Below, piece by piece: positions 1-13,100 of a stretch of 64,000 bases of DNA. The position numbers and the translations under genes are program-made. The DNA is from Anas platyrhynchos (lineage: Eukaryota; Chordata; Aves; Anseriformes; Anatidae): the NCBI RefSeq assembly GCF_047663525.1, contig NC_092607.1, positions 3,319,001-3,383,000 on the forward strand. The letters are read 5' to 3'. The notes beneath the pieces were generated by a model. The model did not search any database. It was not told the DNA's origin and saw nothing but the letters and a program-made list of their open reading frames with translations. Positions within the stretch are counted from its first letter, which is position 1; the number at the start of each line of letters is the position of its first letter.

Positions 1-1060
1 AAACTTGCTATGACTCCTTTCAAGTTTACATTAGAGAAATCAAACTCCTCTATGCTTGGTGGCCAGGATTTTTTATTTGTTTCTTTCCAGCCAATTATCT
101 GTAGATCCAATCACTGTAACAATCAACTGTCTGAAATAAATGCAGGCACAGATCCCTGATTTCAGGCATTACAGGCCAAGCACAGATGAAGAGGCTGTTC
201 TGTACTAAAAGGCCATTCCTTCCCTCTAACTCTACTTTAGGAAGACCAACTTCAATCAGCAGTGACAACCTTTCCCATTTTCATCCCAGGAATAGTCTTC
301 AACACAGTGCAGTTATTCCCTCAATTCCTGTAAGGTGATGCAACCAAATGTAACACAGCTAACTACCAAATTCAGCAACATCCTCCTCCCATTGCTACTC
401 TTCTTCAGACAGGGAGTAGCATTTCTGGGGCATTCTTCCAAGCCGCAACCGTTCTTCCAAACCTGGAAGGCTGTTCCCAGGTTGCAGAAACACCAATCCT
501 TTTCCATAGAATCTGCTTCCATCCTCATTTAGACCCTACACCAGAGAAACTTTCTCTTGAGTCAAAGAGGCTGATCTCTCCTCCTCCCCTTACCTTTTCC
601 TCTCACAGAAATTGCCTCAACTTCATTTCTGCTTTTAACAGGAGAAGCTGCTTCCCTGGACAAGAGTAATGCCTGGTCCTGAACATTCTTGCACTAGAAA
701 GCCCTAGACATCAATTAAAGCTTGCCCCAAGACTCTCCCACTCACGGTGAGAGAAGCCCAGACACTACAGGTAGGAGCAGCCGCACTGCCACCAACTGCT
801 TGACTGACACATTAGCACACACAGGCTTCTGGATCAGCCAAAAGCTGAGCAGGAGACCAAGCAAGCCAAATACTGTACTACTTGGGAGAAATAAGCACTT
901 TGGTATTTCAGCTAAACCCTGGCATGGTATAGATTTAGTTTGCAGGCCAGCAGTTGCACACCTCTGCTCATTATAGTATGTTAAATGACACTACTGAAGG
1001 GACTGAGAAACATGTCTTACATGCCAACAGGGCCATGCTTCTTTCAGGAAGGTTACTTAC
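1..1060. other. STAU1 intron (partial)
   Basis: This is non-coding sequence downstream of the last visible STAU1 exon. No STAU1 exon, repeat family or RNA gene is recognised in it, and the short open frames on both strands look random. Confidence 0.7.
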
Positions 1061-1133
1061 TAGTTGAAGTTTCTTCAGAGCCTGGCTCAAAGAAGGTTAC
1101 TTTTCTTCCATCACCTGGTTTCTTCACTGGTGT
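1061..1133 (-). CDS. STAU1: STAU1 coding exon: start of tubulin-binding region
   Basis: This exon encodes about residues 462-485, including [17 protein letters not shown], the linker that opens the tubulin-binding region in human STAU1. The acceptor is TTTTCAAG and the donor is GTAAGT at 1055-1060. It starts in phase 0 and ends with one spare base. It is the last STAU1 exon in the window; no match to the following MPYLSHQQ segment is seen to its left. Confidence 0.93.
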
Positions 1134-4100
1134 CTTGAAAATAAAGAAGAGAGACCAAACAACATCCCTTAAAAAAGCTTTTCCCAAGTTTTCAAGATGT
1201 AGGTGATCTATCAAAATTTTACTTAAGAATTTATTATTCAAAAACCTCAACTATTACATAGCCATCAAAAAAACAAGTTCAGTGATCCTTATTCACTGAA
1301 TGAATAAAACTGTCTACAGACTATCGCAGTGTTATTAGGAACACAGATGTTGAGAACTTGAAAAAGTTACTTAAGCTAACTTTAACATTGCTGATAACAG
1401 CATGCATTGGACACATACATAAAAAGGAGAAAATTAAACCAGACTTGGTATTTTAACTCCACAGTAATATCTGCCGAACCAACAGATGAAGAAAGAATGC
1501 AAGGCTTTTTCATGCTAAGGACCCACCAAAGAAAGAGACCTGTAACAAGCTTTTGTCTGCAAATATTCATAAGGCTATCTGAAACTATTGCTACCACAAA
1601 ACCCTATACAGCTTACATGTTCTCAAGTTTCTAAGACCAAATACATCAGTTATTCACAGGTTGAGCCATTCTGTGAAGAATACATTCATTTAGCCTTCTG
1701 ATGTGACTTTGATTTTTTCTTGCAAAATTGAAATTCTTGATGTATCCAAAATGTACTGTTATTTAGAGAACAGTCACCTCAATACAATAGTCTTCTGACT
1801 AGTGCAGACTATGAATTTACTGTCTTCAAAGCTGCTGTTGTTTAAACTCATCAAACAGTGACTGATACTCAAAGAATATTACCTTCTCTTCTGTCTTTAA
1901 TGCTGGCTTTGGAGGCTGAGGTTGAGGAATTTTGAAACCTAAAATTTCCAACATATTTTCAGCTGCATTGCGTTTAGCAACTTTTTTGTTCGTGCCCATT
2001 CCTTCAGCTGTGTGTACACCAACTTTCACCTGGACAAAAGAGAAAGAAAGCAAATAAAATCTTAAGCAGTAGTATTAGGATTCACTCATCAATCACCTGC
2101 GTCTCAAGTACAGCATGAGTCACAAAATAGCTCAAGTAATTATTCTAAACAAGAAGTATCCTGCCATTTATTATCCATGATCATTGGCCTCCAAGCACAA
2201 AGCCAAACAGACATAGCATAATCAGCTGTATTTCATCATCATATCTTGGCACCAGCCTAAATGCTCAAAAGTGGCATCACAGTGGATGTCTTTTCCAGGC
2301 TGAAGTTACAAGTTTAGTGATTTCCTAATGTACTGGAAGGGAACTGATTTTTCTGCTTTGTCCAGGATACAAGAGAGACTTGGAGAACATTAGAGGATAA
2401 TAGATACTCAATGTCAAAAGAACTACTATGCTCCTAGCAGAATGTTATTCTTCCCATAAACTAAATACAGTAGGAAGTTACAAGTAGACTTCTAGTGTCC
2501 TATGCTATTTTTTAAAAATCATGACTCCGATCACATTTCTTGAACCTTCATCTTCCTTGGATGGAATCTACTACATAATTTCTTAATACATTTAATAGAA
2601 ATGTGGCCATAATCCTGTTAATTTTGTATATCATCATGACACTCTGATTACGATAAGCCAAAAAAAAACATACAAACCTGCATAACAAACTCCCTGCGTC
2701 TTGGAAGACCACGTTCTGTGATAAGCATGTACTCTGGTTCCTTTTCTTTCTTGGCCTGCTGTATCTGGGCAAGTCTGCTAATGGGATTCATGCCTTGACC
2801 ATATTCTGGACTTGTTTGCAGCTACACAGAATAACGTTTAGGAAATAAGCCAAAAATTGTGAATATTTGGTTCAACAGACAAAACGCAGCGTGCCACTGA
2901 GCTCACTCATCTCTAGAATTTAAAAACACTAAAGCAACACTAACTTAATGAAACACCTTTACAGCCAAGGAGAAACACTCAATTTATTTGGCTCTGCTGT
3001 CATGGTTGACCACATATGACATACTGGAAATAGCTTCAGAGGGGACGTCATACGTTAGAGGGGAAGGGTTTGCAGGAGAATTTGCAGAAGTGAAAATCAG
3101 TCAAAACCCTAAACTGTAAAATCTAAGGCTTGAAAGTCAAAGCTTCATTTTTAGGTACCACCCATTCTTTTATCTCATTTCTCTTTCATTCTGAATTTAC
3201 TGTTAATCATTGTAACAATGGTGAACCCCATTTAGAGTGGGAGCAAAATATTTGTAGTACCAAACTACATTTGAGTTAAAAATTGACTCAAGTGTCTCTC
3301 ATCTGTCAATTACTTACAACAGTTGGATTTTCAATTTGTGTCTTACCTTCACTATTGATTTTGTTTTCTTTTTGATTCGCGGTTTCATTTTCTCAACTGT
3401 GGGAAGGGGCGGCAGTTTTTTCAGTTCTTCTAGGACTGCTATTGCAGCATTTTTCTTTGAGATCTTCTTGCTCTTTCCTTCACCTTCACCCATGAATTCC
3501 CCAACTGACACCTTAGTTACAAAGCTCTTCATATGGGGAGGACCACTTTCCTTAGTCACCTGTTTCAGAGGGAAAAACTGAGTGAAAGCGTGATAAACAC
3601 TTAGTAAAAATGGTAGGGCACATTGTTTATAACAAAATTCTCTCAAACACTACGGGTAAAAAGATTTCAGATTTTCATACAATTCAGAAAATGACTACGT
3701 AAATCATACCCTAATAACATATTCCCACCCAAATAAAAATGTACTTTTAAAAGATCAGATGCAGCAAGCAGTAAACAGCATTAACATATTATAGTCATTA
3801 ACCCATCTTATTTATTGAATTACTCCTCCAATATAAAAATGATTGCTCTATTTCATCAACATGTACTTCCACACATAAATTCACCTCACTAAATACATCG
3901 TGTTACAGCAATAGAACATTACTGAGAAAGCAATTATTTGGGATCCAGCAATTTAGTTTAGAAATCAAGAATTCTGAAGACATCTAAGGGTCAGCTACTT
4001 GCTACAGATTTAGTCTTAACTCCATTCATAACAAATCGTAACTTCAAAATATTCAGAGTCAAGAATTGAAACTGAATTAAGAACTTCCACCCACAACTGG

Positions 4101-7100
4101 CTTTGTGTGACAGTATATTTTTACCAGTGATGCTTATGCCAATCTGTTATAATTGTAATATTTGTATAAAAATTCATGAAACAGTTTTAAAAGCAATTTA
4201 GTTACACACGATTGCATTTTATTACTGTAATCATTCATGTAGTTGACTGAAGTGTTACTCTGCCAGCTCAAGAAGGCAACATGATACATTAATATTTTAA
4301 TGCAACAAAGATGGTCCTATGGAAGCTATTGATTTAAGGTAACTAAAATGATCAAAGAGGGGCAAAGAGGCAGCAAGCAGCCAGGCCAAAGGGAAAGGAA
4401 AGTAAGATGCACATGAGGTCAACTCACGGCAAGAAAAGAAACCTGTCTATGAGATTCTGCAACTTGCGGGTAGTCCACATCAGTGCTTAAGTAAGCAAAT
4501 ACTTCCATAAATAATTTCTTTTAGAGTGAGACTTTTCTGCCTGGACTTCACACCTCAATGTTCTAATCTGTAATGTAGGTTTGTGTTATGTTTATTTACT
4601 ATAATACTGTTGTTTCAAAATAACTTGGAAAAGATTGCACAGATAACCACAGCATAGTTGTTCACTCACGCTATGATTTTAGTGCATGAATCTGTGAACA
4701 GGTGGATTTCTTTCTTTCTTTACTTAACCATGTAAATTCTGAGACAATCAGAGTGACTGTCAAAGGTAAATGTGTATTCACAACTAACAAGGCATGTTAA
4801 AAGTCAGTTGTTTGGATTATTTAGAAAGACTCTACTTAATGTGTACCCTTAATATTCTAATAAAAACAAATCTAAAGCTTGTAAAATAAACATACCTCAA
4901 AATTCACAGGCAAGTTCCTTTTAAGTGCAATCTCAAAAACTTGGCTTATTTCAGATTTATTGAGATTTTCATCATCTGGTTCTTTTCCGTTAACCTAAAA
5001 GAAGCATACTCTATTTAAAATAATGATCCTATTAAATTGAATTTTATTCATCCAACCAGTTTACTGAATTCTCAAATTTGTAAGTAGTTTAACTTTTACT
5101 GCCATTTTACGTGAATGTGTATAAGTGCAGCACACATACTACAGAACTAAAATTTAGGAAGCTCATTTAAGGTGTATGTGTAAAAGCTAACAAACCTCCA
5201 TATTTTCATGTGCTCATCAAAGGAAAAAACAAATAGAATAAGGGTCCAATGGGTTTAAAATCTATTTATAGAAAAACAAACTGAAGTGTTGAATGAACTG
5301 CTTTCCACATGGAAGTACCTTTATGAAATACAGTTTCATATGCTGATTGGACATTTGTACCAAAAGCACTAAGACAGTAACAGATAAGAGAAAGGGCAGG
5401 AAAAATAAAGATTCTGAGAATGGGACCAATGTTGATAAAGGATGGATTATTAGACCCTGGCATAGTCCTGTCTTTCAACATGCTCCCTGTAAGTTCTTCA
5501 TCTACGGATTTTTCTCATCATTTGAAAAACATGCTATCAGGAACTTGCCTTAAATCAAATAGTGTATATTTCTGACATCTTACACCTGCTAGAAGGACAG
5601 CAGTGCCAGGTGGAGCTTACCTACAGGCACTTCTACGTATCTCCAGGTAAAATTTTGATTGTGATTCCAAAAATGTCTTCACTGATGTTGGTATCAACAT
5701 GAACTAAGAGGCATGGTAACAGCAACAGAGAAATTTTAAGACTAAGTGTCCAGCAGTGATATAGGAAAGATTATGATAAAGATGAATAGCAACAATTACA
5801 CCAATTATATTACACCATAAAACTGGTTACACAACCAGGTAACAAAAATTATTTAAATATTTTATTGGAGCAGCAGAAATATGCTAGAGAGTTCTTACTG
5901 ATTAAAGCTAGTTTTGACAGCAAGCATCCCCAATCTCTGTTACTAGCAAGTTAGATCAGAACATGAAGGACATTTGGTTTCCACTACTCAAAGCAGCCTC
6001 TTCCAAGCTCAGAACAAAATATGGGTAAAATTAATCTGTGGTTTTCACGCCTTCCTACTGTCCCATCAGATTTTAACACTGTTCTTATGGACTGACCACA
6101 TATTTCAGGTCTGAGTCACAACGTTTCAGAACACATACACCCCAACATCCTTTCTTACAAAAATAACATCTGATACTTCTGCTAACACTACTACATCCAG
6201 TCTTCGACCTCTGAGCCAGATGTGTACATAGAGCAACCTTCAGGTCTGCAAAAACCAAGACCACATGATGGCACCACTCCCAAAGGAGTGAAGAGCACCA
6301 CAGCGCACAAGAAATGTTGAGACAATACCTACACTACAGGAACCCCACACTACGTCTCAGCAGGAGGCACAATGCAGGTAAAATTTGTCAAAATTAAGAC
6401 TGAAGCTAGAAGTCAAAATATTCATCACCATATTCTAAAACCAATTTCAAATACAGGTGGTAGGTTGAAAAAGAACAGCATCATATTCCAGGAAAAGGAT
6501 TATTCCATTATTCCATATTATTCCATTATTCCATATTCCAGGAAAAAGGGCTTATTTTATTATGGGCTAAGTGTTACGGCAAGTTTACTGCCAGCACCTA
6601 TAGGAATGATCTTTAGTATCTTTAACTTTACTGTCAACATATTAGCACGATCACTGTATTTACAAATATTTTTTCCCCATCCTTATAATTTCAGATATAT
6701 TCCAGCTTCTCACATTCCCACAATTTTCCTTTTTAAGATGACAGGGCAGAGCTTCTCTTTATTGGCTTAGACTTTTTGTGTTTAAAATCCTTCCAAAATA
6801 ACATAAATAGTATGCAATTACCTACTACATTATGGTGTATATTCTTGACATATCATTCCAGGTCTGTTCATATGGTTTAAAACACAGGTACTTTTTTCCC
6901 CTATGTTTTTATTCAAAATGGGTAAATTAGGTACTTTTTTTCAATGTTTATACTAAAAAAAGTAATTAATTACAAAATATTATCAGACTATAACTATTCT
7001 ACTATTTTGTCTCTATTTGAGTCCTAGACCAGTTTATTTTATAAATCAAAGATAACCACACCCTCCCCCCTTGCTGCATACCTCAAGGCAGATAATCTAT

Positions 7101-10100
7101 AAAGTCTGCTTTTAAAGTAGTTTGCATGTGTGCATTCCTCTCCAAGGAATCTATGCCTCTAAATCAGAATGAGACCACAAACAAGCATTTACTACACTTA
7201 GGTTTCATCAAATTGTTCAATCCATCTCTATCAAATGAAAAGTCACACAAAGAAACAAAAGCGATACGTTAAAAACTCCTGGATAAATTGTAAAAGCAAT
7301 GTACACATTTATGAGGGGTCTCCCCTTTTCTAGGAAGTCTTTCAACAAGGAATTCCTCAAAGACTGCATATAAGCAAGTTATGAAAACCAGCAGAATTGC
7401 TGATGAGAACCACATTGCTTTCAACATAGCTATCTGTCTATTTTCTTCCACGTCAAGGGGTATAAAGTGCAGCTGATATTTAACAGATAAATTAGGGAAA
7501 AAGAACATAGAAGCAATTCTGGTTTTGCTGTTTTCATGCAAAGAGTTCTGTCTAAGCATTGTGCTAGAAACCATTGCTTTCTAAGCTTTAAATCTGTGCT
7601 TTATTATCTCTGTCTTTGAATACAAAAATAACCTTGTACTGCCTCCTTGCAGCGTGTCTTAACTTCAATCATACACCTAATTTAGGGTGGAACTGTCCTT
7701 TGGAGGTTTCCTACTACAGCCTCCAGCTCAAAGTAGAAATGACTTAAAATTAGATCAGTTGCTCAGACAGGAATTTGTATAGTTGAGAGCAAATGTTATT
7801 AATTTTTTTTTCCTGCCACTTGCTTCCAGATTTGTGCTAAGAAGGTATGGGAAAAGGCTATTCTTACCCTTAAAGGATAGTCATTTTATTCAATGATTTC
7901 TTCTAAAGCATTGATTATTTTCTGGCTAAAAGTACAAGAGTTCAAGATTGTACAATCTATTTATACATGCACACGCTAATGGAATATGCAAAAATGTGTT
8001 TAAAAGGAAAATTACTGGCAACATCAAATGATAGGAAGTATCAGGATTACGTCAGCTTGTGAAATCTCGATTTGTCTCTATTGTATACACGTTATAGCAG
8101 AATCTCTTATATTGTACACTGTCATATCCCTCAAGGACCTTGCCTCACTGAATGCATAAACTAAGAGTGCTCACTTAGTGCCAAAATCTTCCTTATTTTA
8201 TCTTCATCTTGTCTAGTGCAAAAAGCTATTGCAAAGATAGTAATTCCCTCAGATACTCCTAAAACCACAATAGTTCAGAACCATAAATATTAATGAATCT
8301 AGTGTTTGAGCACCACATATGAAATTAAGACCTGACTGGAGTGTTTGCTATAATCCAGCACTCTGTGTTCAAAGGATTGCTCTCCTTATGCATAGCTCTA
8401 TTTCTCACTGTTCACTGTATAGACAAGTCAAGCATAAATTAAGAAAATGACAATACATGTTTCTTGTGAAAGTTCACCTAAAGTGACTTGTCCAGCGTAT
8501 GTATAGAGGGGCCAAAACGGAAGGGAGGTTGCAACTGGCTTATTCACAAAACAGTTCTCCCTTCTTGTAATCTCTTGCATTGCTGACAACAGCATTTCCC
8601 TTGTCATGTCCTTAAAAATAATAAAAAGAAGAGATACCCTCTAGGTTTAGTTTCCTAACCTCTTGATTCACAGCGTTTACAATGAATGAGATATCCTATA
8701 GAAAAGAATACACAGTCACATAAAGACAATTACAGCATTTGCTCTGATGACCTCACATTACTCAACTTTAAATGCAACTCTACAAATATTCAAAAAGTCA
8801 CTTGCACACAGGCATTTATGAAGTGAACAAAACTCAGTTATGTGCGACCCTATAATTTTCTGTAGAGTTGGACTCCTTGGGTCCAGTACATAAACTTCCA
8901 CTAGTTAAGGTGGAAAACCAGCTGATGACAGTAAGACAATCTTTCAGGACGCTGAACACAAAAAGAGGCTATCATGCATCAGTGACATAGAATGACAATA
9001 GTCAGAAATTTAGGGCTTCCCTGCATTGAAAGGAAATATTCCCCACCCCCCCATTTGATCTCTTCTGCATGAAGACCTCCTGCTTGTCCCTGACCACACT
9101 CTATTACCATTTTTGATTCAGTGCAAAACTAATTTTGACTGTCAGCTTCTGTTCCCACAGTCACTGTCTTCCCTGATTACAAGCTTTTGTAATTCCTTGA
9201 CTCCCTTGTTAGTAGCCTCCATTATTCACTAATTTACATTCTTCTAGAACTCTGTTACCTTAAACACTATCATCAGTGCCTCCTAGGCCTCTTCCCTGAA
9301 CTATCAAACACGGTATTTTTCACTTATTATCTGGGCAATGCTCTCTCTAACACTAATTTTTAACTCAATGTCCGTTTGCTTCACCACACGTTTCCTCAGT
9401 TCTCTTGCTCTATCATTCCTGGTAGTTCTTTTTTTTTTTTTTTTTTTTAACCTTTTGCCAAATTCTTTGTTTTCCTTCTTTTTCAGCACATAGTCAGACT
9501 ACGTATCTAACAGTTCTTACACTCCCCAGACTTTAAGTTATTAGTCCTAGCCTCCACTCCCTGGCTTCAAAACCAAAGCCTTGTAACTCAGGCAAGACTA
9601 AATACACACTTTGTAGGAATCTGTAGTCGGAGTAGTCAGTCAGCACATATAAAGAGGGTGCATGCAGTCAACTCAACCCCAGGAGCTCATGTGTATATAC
9701 AATGAGACTTCCTGCCTAAGCAACTTAAAAATAAATAAATAAAATAAAAATAAAATAAAAACCAAGGGTCTTTGGAATGGGAAATGCTGGGCAGCCATAA
9801 ACATATGGAGGGATATAAGTTTTCTTCTTATCATTCACATTTCTATATTATTCATATAAAGAAAAGTGTGCATGAGTTTACTACTTCCATGAACTTTCTG
9901 CCCTGCTGTTCTTTCCAAGATCACATGGGAATTTTGCCCAGGAAGCAAACCCAGATCTCTGCCTGTGCTGGAATGTAAGTACCCTGTTTAGACACTTCAG
10001 AAGTTTGCATATTATCTGTACCCGATAAGACATTAGTTCCTATCTATGTTTCCAGTGCTCATATCTGACAGAGGTCTATAGCATTGCTGTGGAAAAATAC

Positions 10101-13100
10101 GACAGCAAAAGAATTAATATAACTTCATTTGGGAAAATTCTAGTTCCACAGAAATTATTTAAATTGTTTCTAGTGACACAAGTAGATCAACACTACTACA
10201 CGGAATTAAATTTCGCAACTATCATTTTCCTCTCAATTTGGAAAAAAAATAAAATCTACAACAATATCTCAGTTTATCTTAGCAATTTATGCTTAGAACA
10301 CTCAGATTAATTCCCACCTCTGGTTTCTCAGGCAAGGGCTCATTCTGCAGAACTTTCAGTGCTTTAGCAGCTGCATCATGCTTAGCAGCTTGTCTTGTTC
10401 TTCCTTTCCCATGAAACTGCTGCCCTCCAATTGAAAGCTCAACTTGATACAGTAAAGGCCCAACAGGAAATGGGTAAAAGTACCTACAAAGAGAGAGATT
10501 TAAATAAGTAAACAATTTTGCTTGCAAAAGTAAACTATCAGAAACATAAGATATGCATTGGTGAAGCTCTTGGGTATCAGGAAACACCACTCAGCATGAA
10601 GCAGTAGTATTAAAAAGCCAGATTTTCAAAGTCTAAAAGATCTTAAGGAAATCTCTCTGAAACAGCGTATCAGCATTTCTTGTTTTTAAAATATGAAAAC
10701 ATTTCTAACCAACTGGAACAGTGAAAGACAATATATGCTTTGACAAACTTGGCAGTCCAGCAAGTTTGGAATTCTTGATTCCAATGCTCATAACTTTGTT
10801 TAAACTGAAGCTGCAATTTAAATAGTCGGTTTTAGAAAAAGGATCAAGCTGTTTTCCTCACTTTTTGTTTTTACACAGAAAGGAAACAAAAGAAATATTT
10901 AGTTGTTCACTTCAGGAAGCTGGATATACCCAGCTTTTTTCCAGGTTTTGAAGTGCCCTTCAAAACACTTCATCATTGGGTTCAATTTCTCCTTCCTCTT
11001 CCCCCAAAAGAACCATTTAAAAAATTTGCAGTTATGCATGGGATGTACTTATCAAAACCTTATGCCTCATAAACTAGCTGTATGTCAAGCTGAATATCCG
11101 CTTAAGGGACGTTGCATTTTTGGTAGTTTTTAGAAGATAGCAACAAAAATTAAAGTGATTCAAAGATTTGGGACTGTAAAACCAAACCATTAAACAATAC
11201 GTACCGTGGAGGATAAGTACCACCTCTCATAGTATAGTTGTAAGTGGACCTCATCCCCGTATAAGGATCAATAGGTTTGTACATAGGTTTCTTTCCCAGC
11301 TTCATGCAAAGTGCATTCAACTCCACTGTGGGGGTTACGCTGTCTAGATGAAAAGGAACATAGAGCGTCTGGCTGTCACAAGAGACTGAAGCACTATAAA
11401 CTCTCATCCTGTCTCCAAACACAGAAAAAGCAGGCTACATTTTGCCAAGTGCAATACTCTTAAATAAACGAGTTCTGAATATGAATACCAATGAACATGA
11501 AGAAATTAAGTGTGTGAGATGCATATTAAGTTGGCAGCCTAAAACAATGTTGTAAGAGGATTTGTCACAAAGGTGTAACTTTTTTAATAGTATGTTTGGA
11601 ACTATTTTTCTGGTAAACCTTTGTAAAGGTACTGATTTATTTATTTTTACAGTGCATTTAACAATGTGGTGTGCAGAACAAATGTATTTTTCTTAAAAAA
11701 AAATCCTTTTAAATTAACAGACGCTACATATATCTTCTGCTTCTGTTACAGAATCACACAGAATCACAGAATCTCTAGGTTGGAAGAGACCTCAAGATCA
11801 TCGAGTCCAACCTCTGACCTAACACTAACAGTCCCCACTAAACCATATCCCTAAGTTCTACATCTAAACGTCTTTTGAAGACTTCCAGGGATGGTGACTC
11901 AACCACCTCCCTGGGCAGCCTGTTCCAATGTCTAACAACCCTTTCAGTAAAGAAATTCTTCCTAACATCTAACCTAAAACTCCCCTGGCGCAACTTTAGC
12001 CCATTCCCCCTCGTCCTGTCACCAGGCACATGGGAGAACAGGCCAACCCCCATCTCGCTAGAGCCTCCTTTAATATACTTATACAGAGTGATAAGGTCAC
12101 CCCTGAGCCTCCTTTTCTCTAGGCTGAACAAGCCCAGCTCCTTCAGCCGCTCCTCATAGGACTTGCTCTCCAGGCCCCTCACCAGCTTCGTCGCCCTTCT
12201 CTGGACCCGCTCAAGCACCTCGATGTCCTTCTTGTAGCGAGGGGCCCAGAACTGAACACAGTACTCGAGGTGCGGCCTCACCAGAGCCGAGTACAGGGGG
12301 ACGATCACCTCCCTAGCCCTGCTGGTCACAGTGTTTCTGATACAAGCCAGGATGCCGTTGGCCTTCTTGGCCACCTGAGCACACTGCTGGCTCATATTCA
12401 GCCGACTGTCCACCATCACTCCCAGGTCCTTCTCTGCCTGGCAGAAAAATTTATCAGTTAAAAACATTATCAGTTAAAACATTATCAGTTGTTTACTGAT
12501 AATGATCAAATGTTTCTCTTTGTACTCAATGACTAAAAGGGATCTTTATGAATTCACTTTCAAATTGCAGTTTGCCTTATGACAAGGGAGGTATATTGCT
12601 GCTGACGACTCTAAACATTTTTCTCAATGCAGACTTCACGTGGATGAGAAATTGACTCACTGACTATTCTCATTTGATAAAGGTCAGTCACATATATGGT
12701 CATTTTTTTCTATCACAAGCCTCACTGGCTCAAAAACCAGCGTGTACTCTAGTACAACAGTGTTTTGATAAAAGGCAATTGCCAAAATAAAGTGAAATTA
12801 TGGAGCATATTCACAGGAAAAAAATACGTAATTGCTAGTTTCTATTTCCCCTGTTCACTGTACAAAATGTTTCTAAAGAACAAATTCAAGTAATATCAGA
12901 ATACAATTGGTATTAAAGATAGGTTTTACCCTTTGCTGAGTAAAATAATGGTATCCTAATAGCTCTCAATTCAGGTGACAAAGGGAACATGCAAAACTGT
13001 CGCATGTGCAGCTGAGACATGAAGCTACTTTATACTTAATTTTACATTTTAAATATATCCTAAAAGCAATCTTAGTAAACTAAGAAGTTGTCTAAAAATA

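Noticed and set aside
6372..6770. A 132-codon plus-strand frame in a STAU1 intron
   Set aside because: It includes the slipped TTATTCCA repeat and low-complexity AT-rich sequence, with no domain or promoter evidence.
7269..7574. A 101-codon minus-strand frame with a hydrophobic segment in a STAU1 intron
   Set aside because: It has no recognised family, and STAU1 phases are complete without it. A hydrophobic stretch in AT-rich DNA is expected by chance.
11875..12461. Plus-strand frames opposite the CR1 element
   Set aside because: They are shadows of the CR1 reverse-transcriptase frame on the minus strand.
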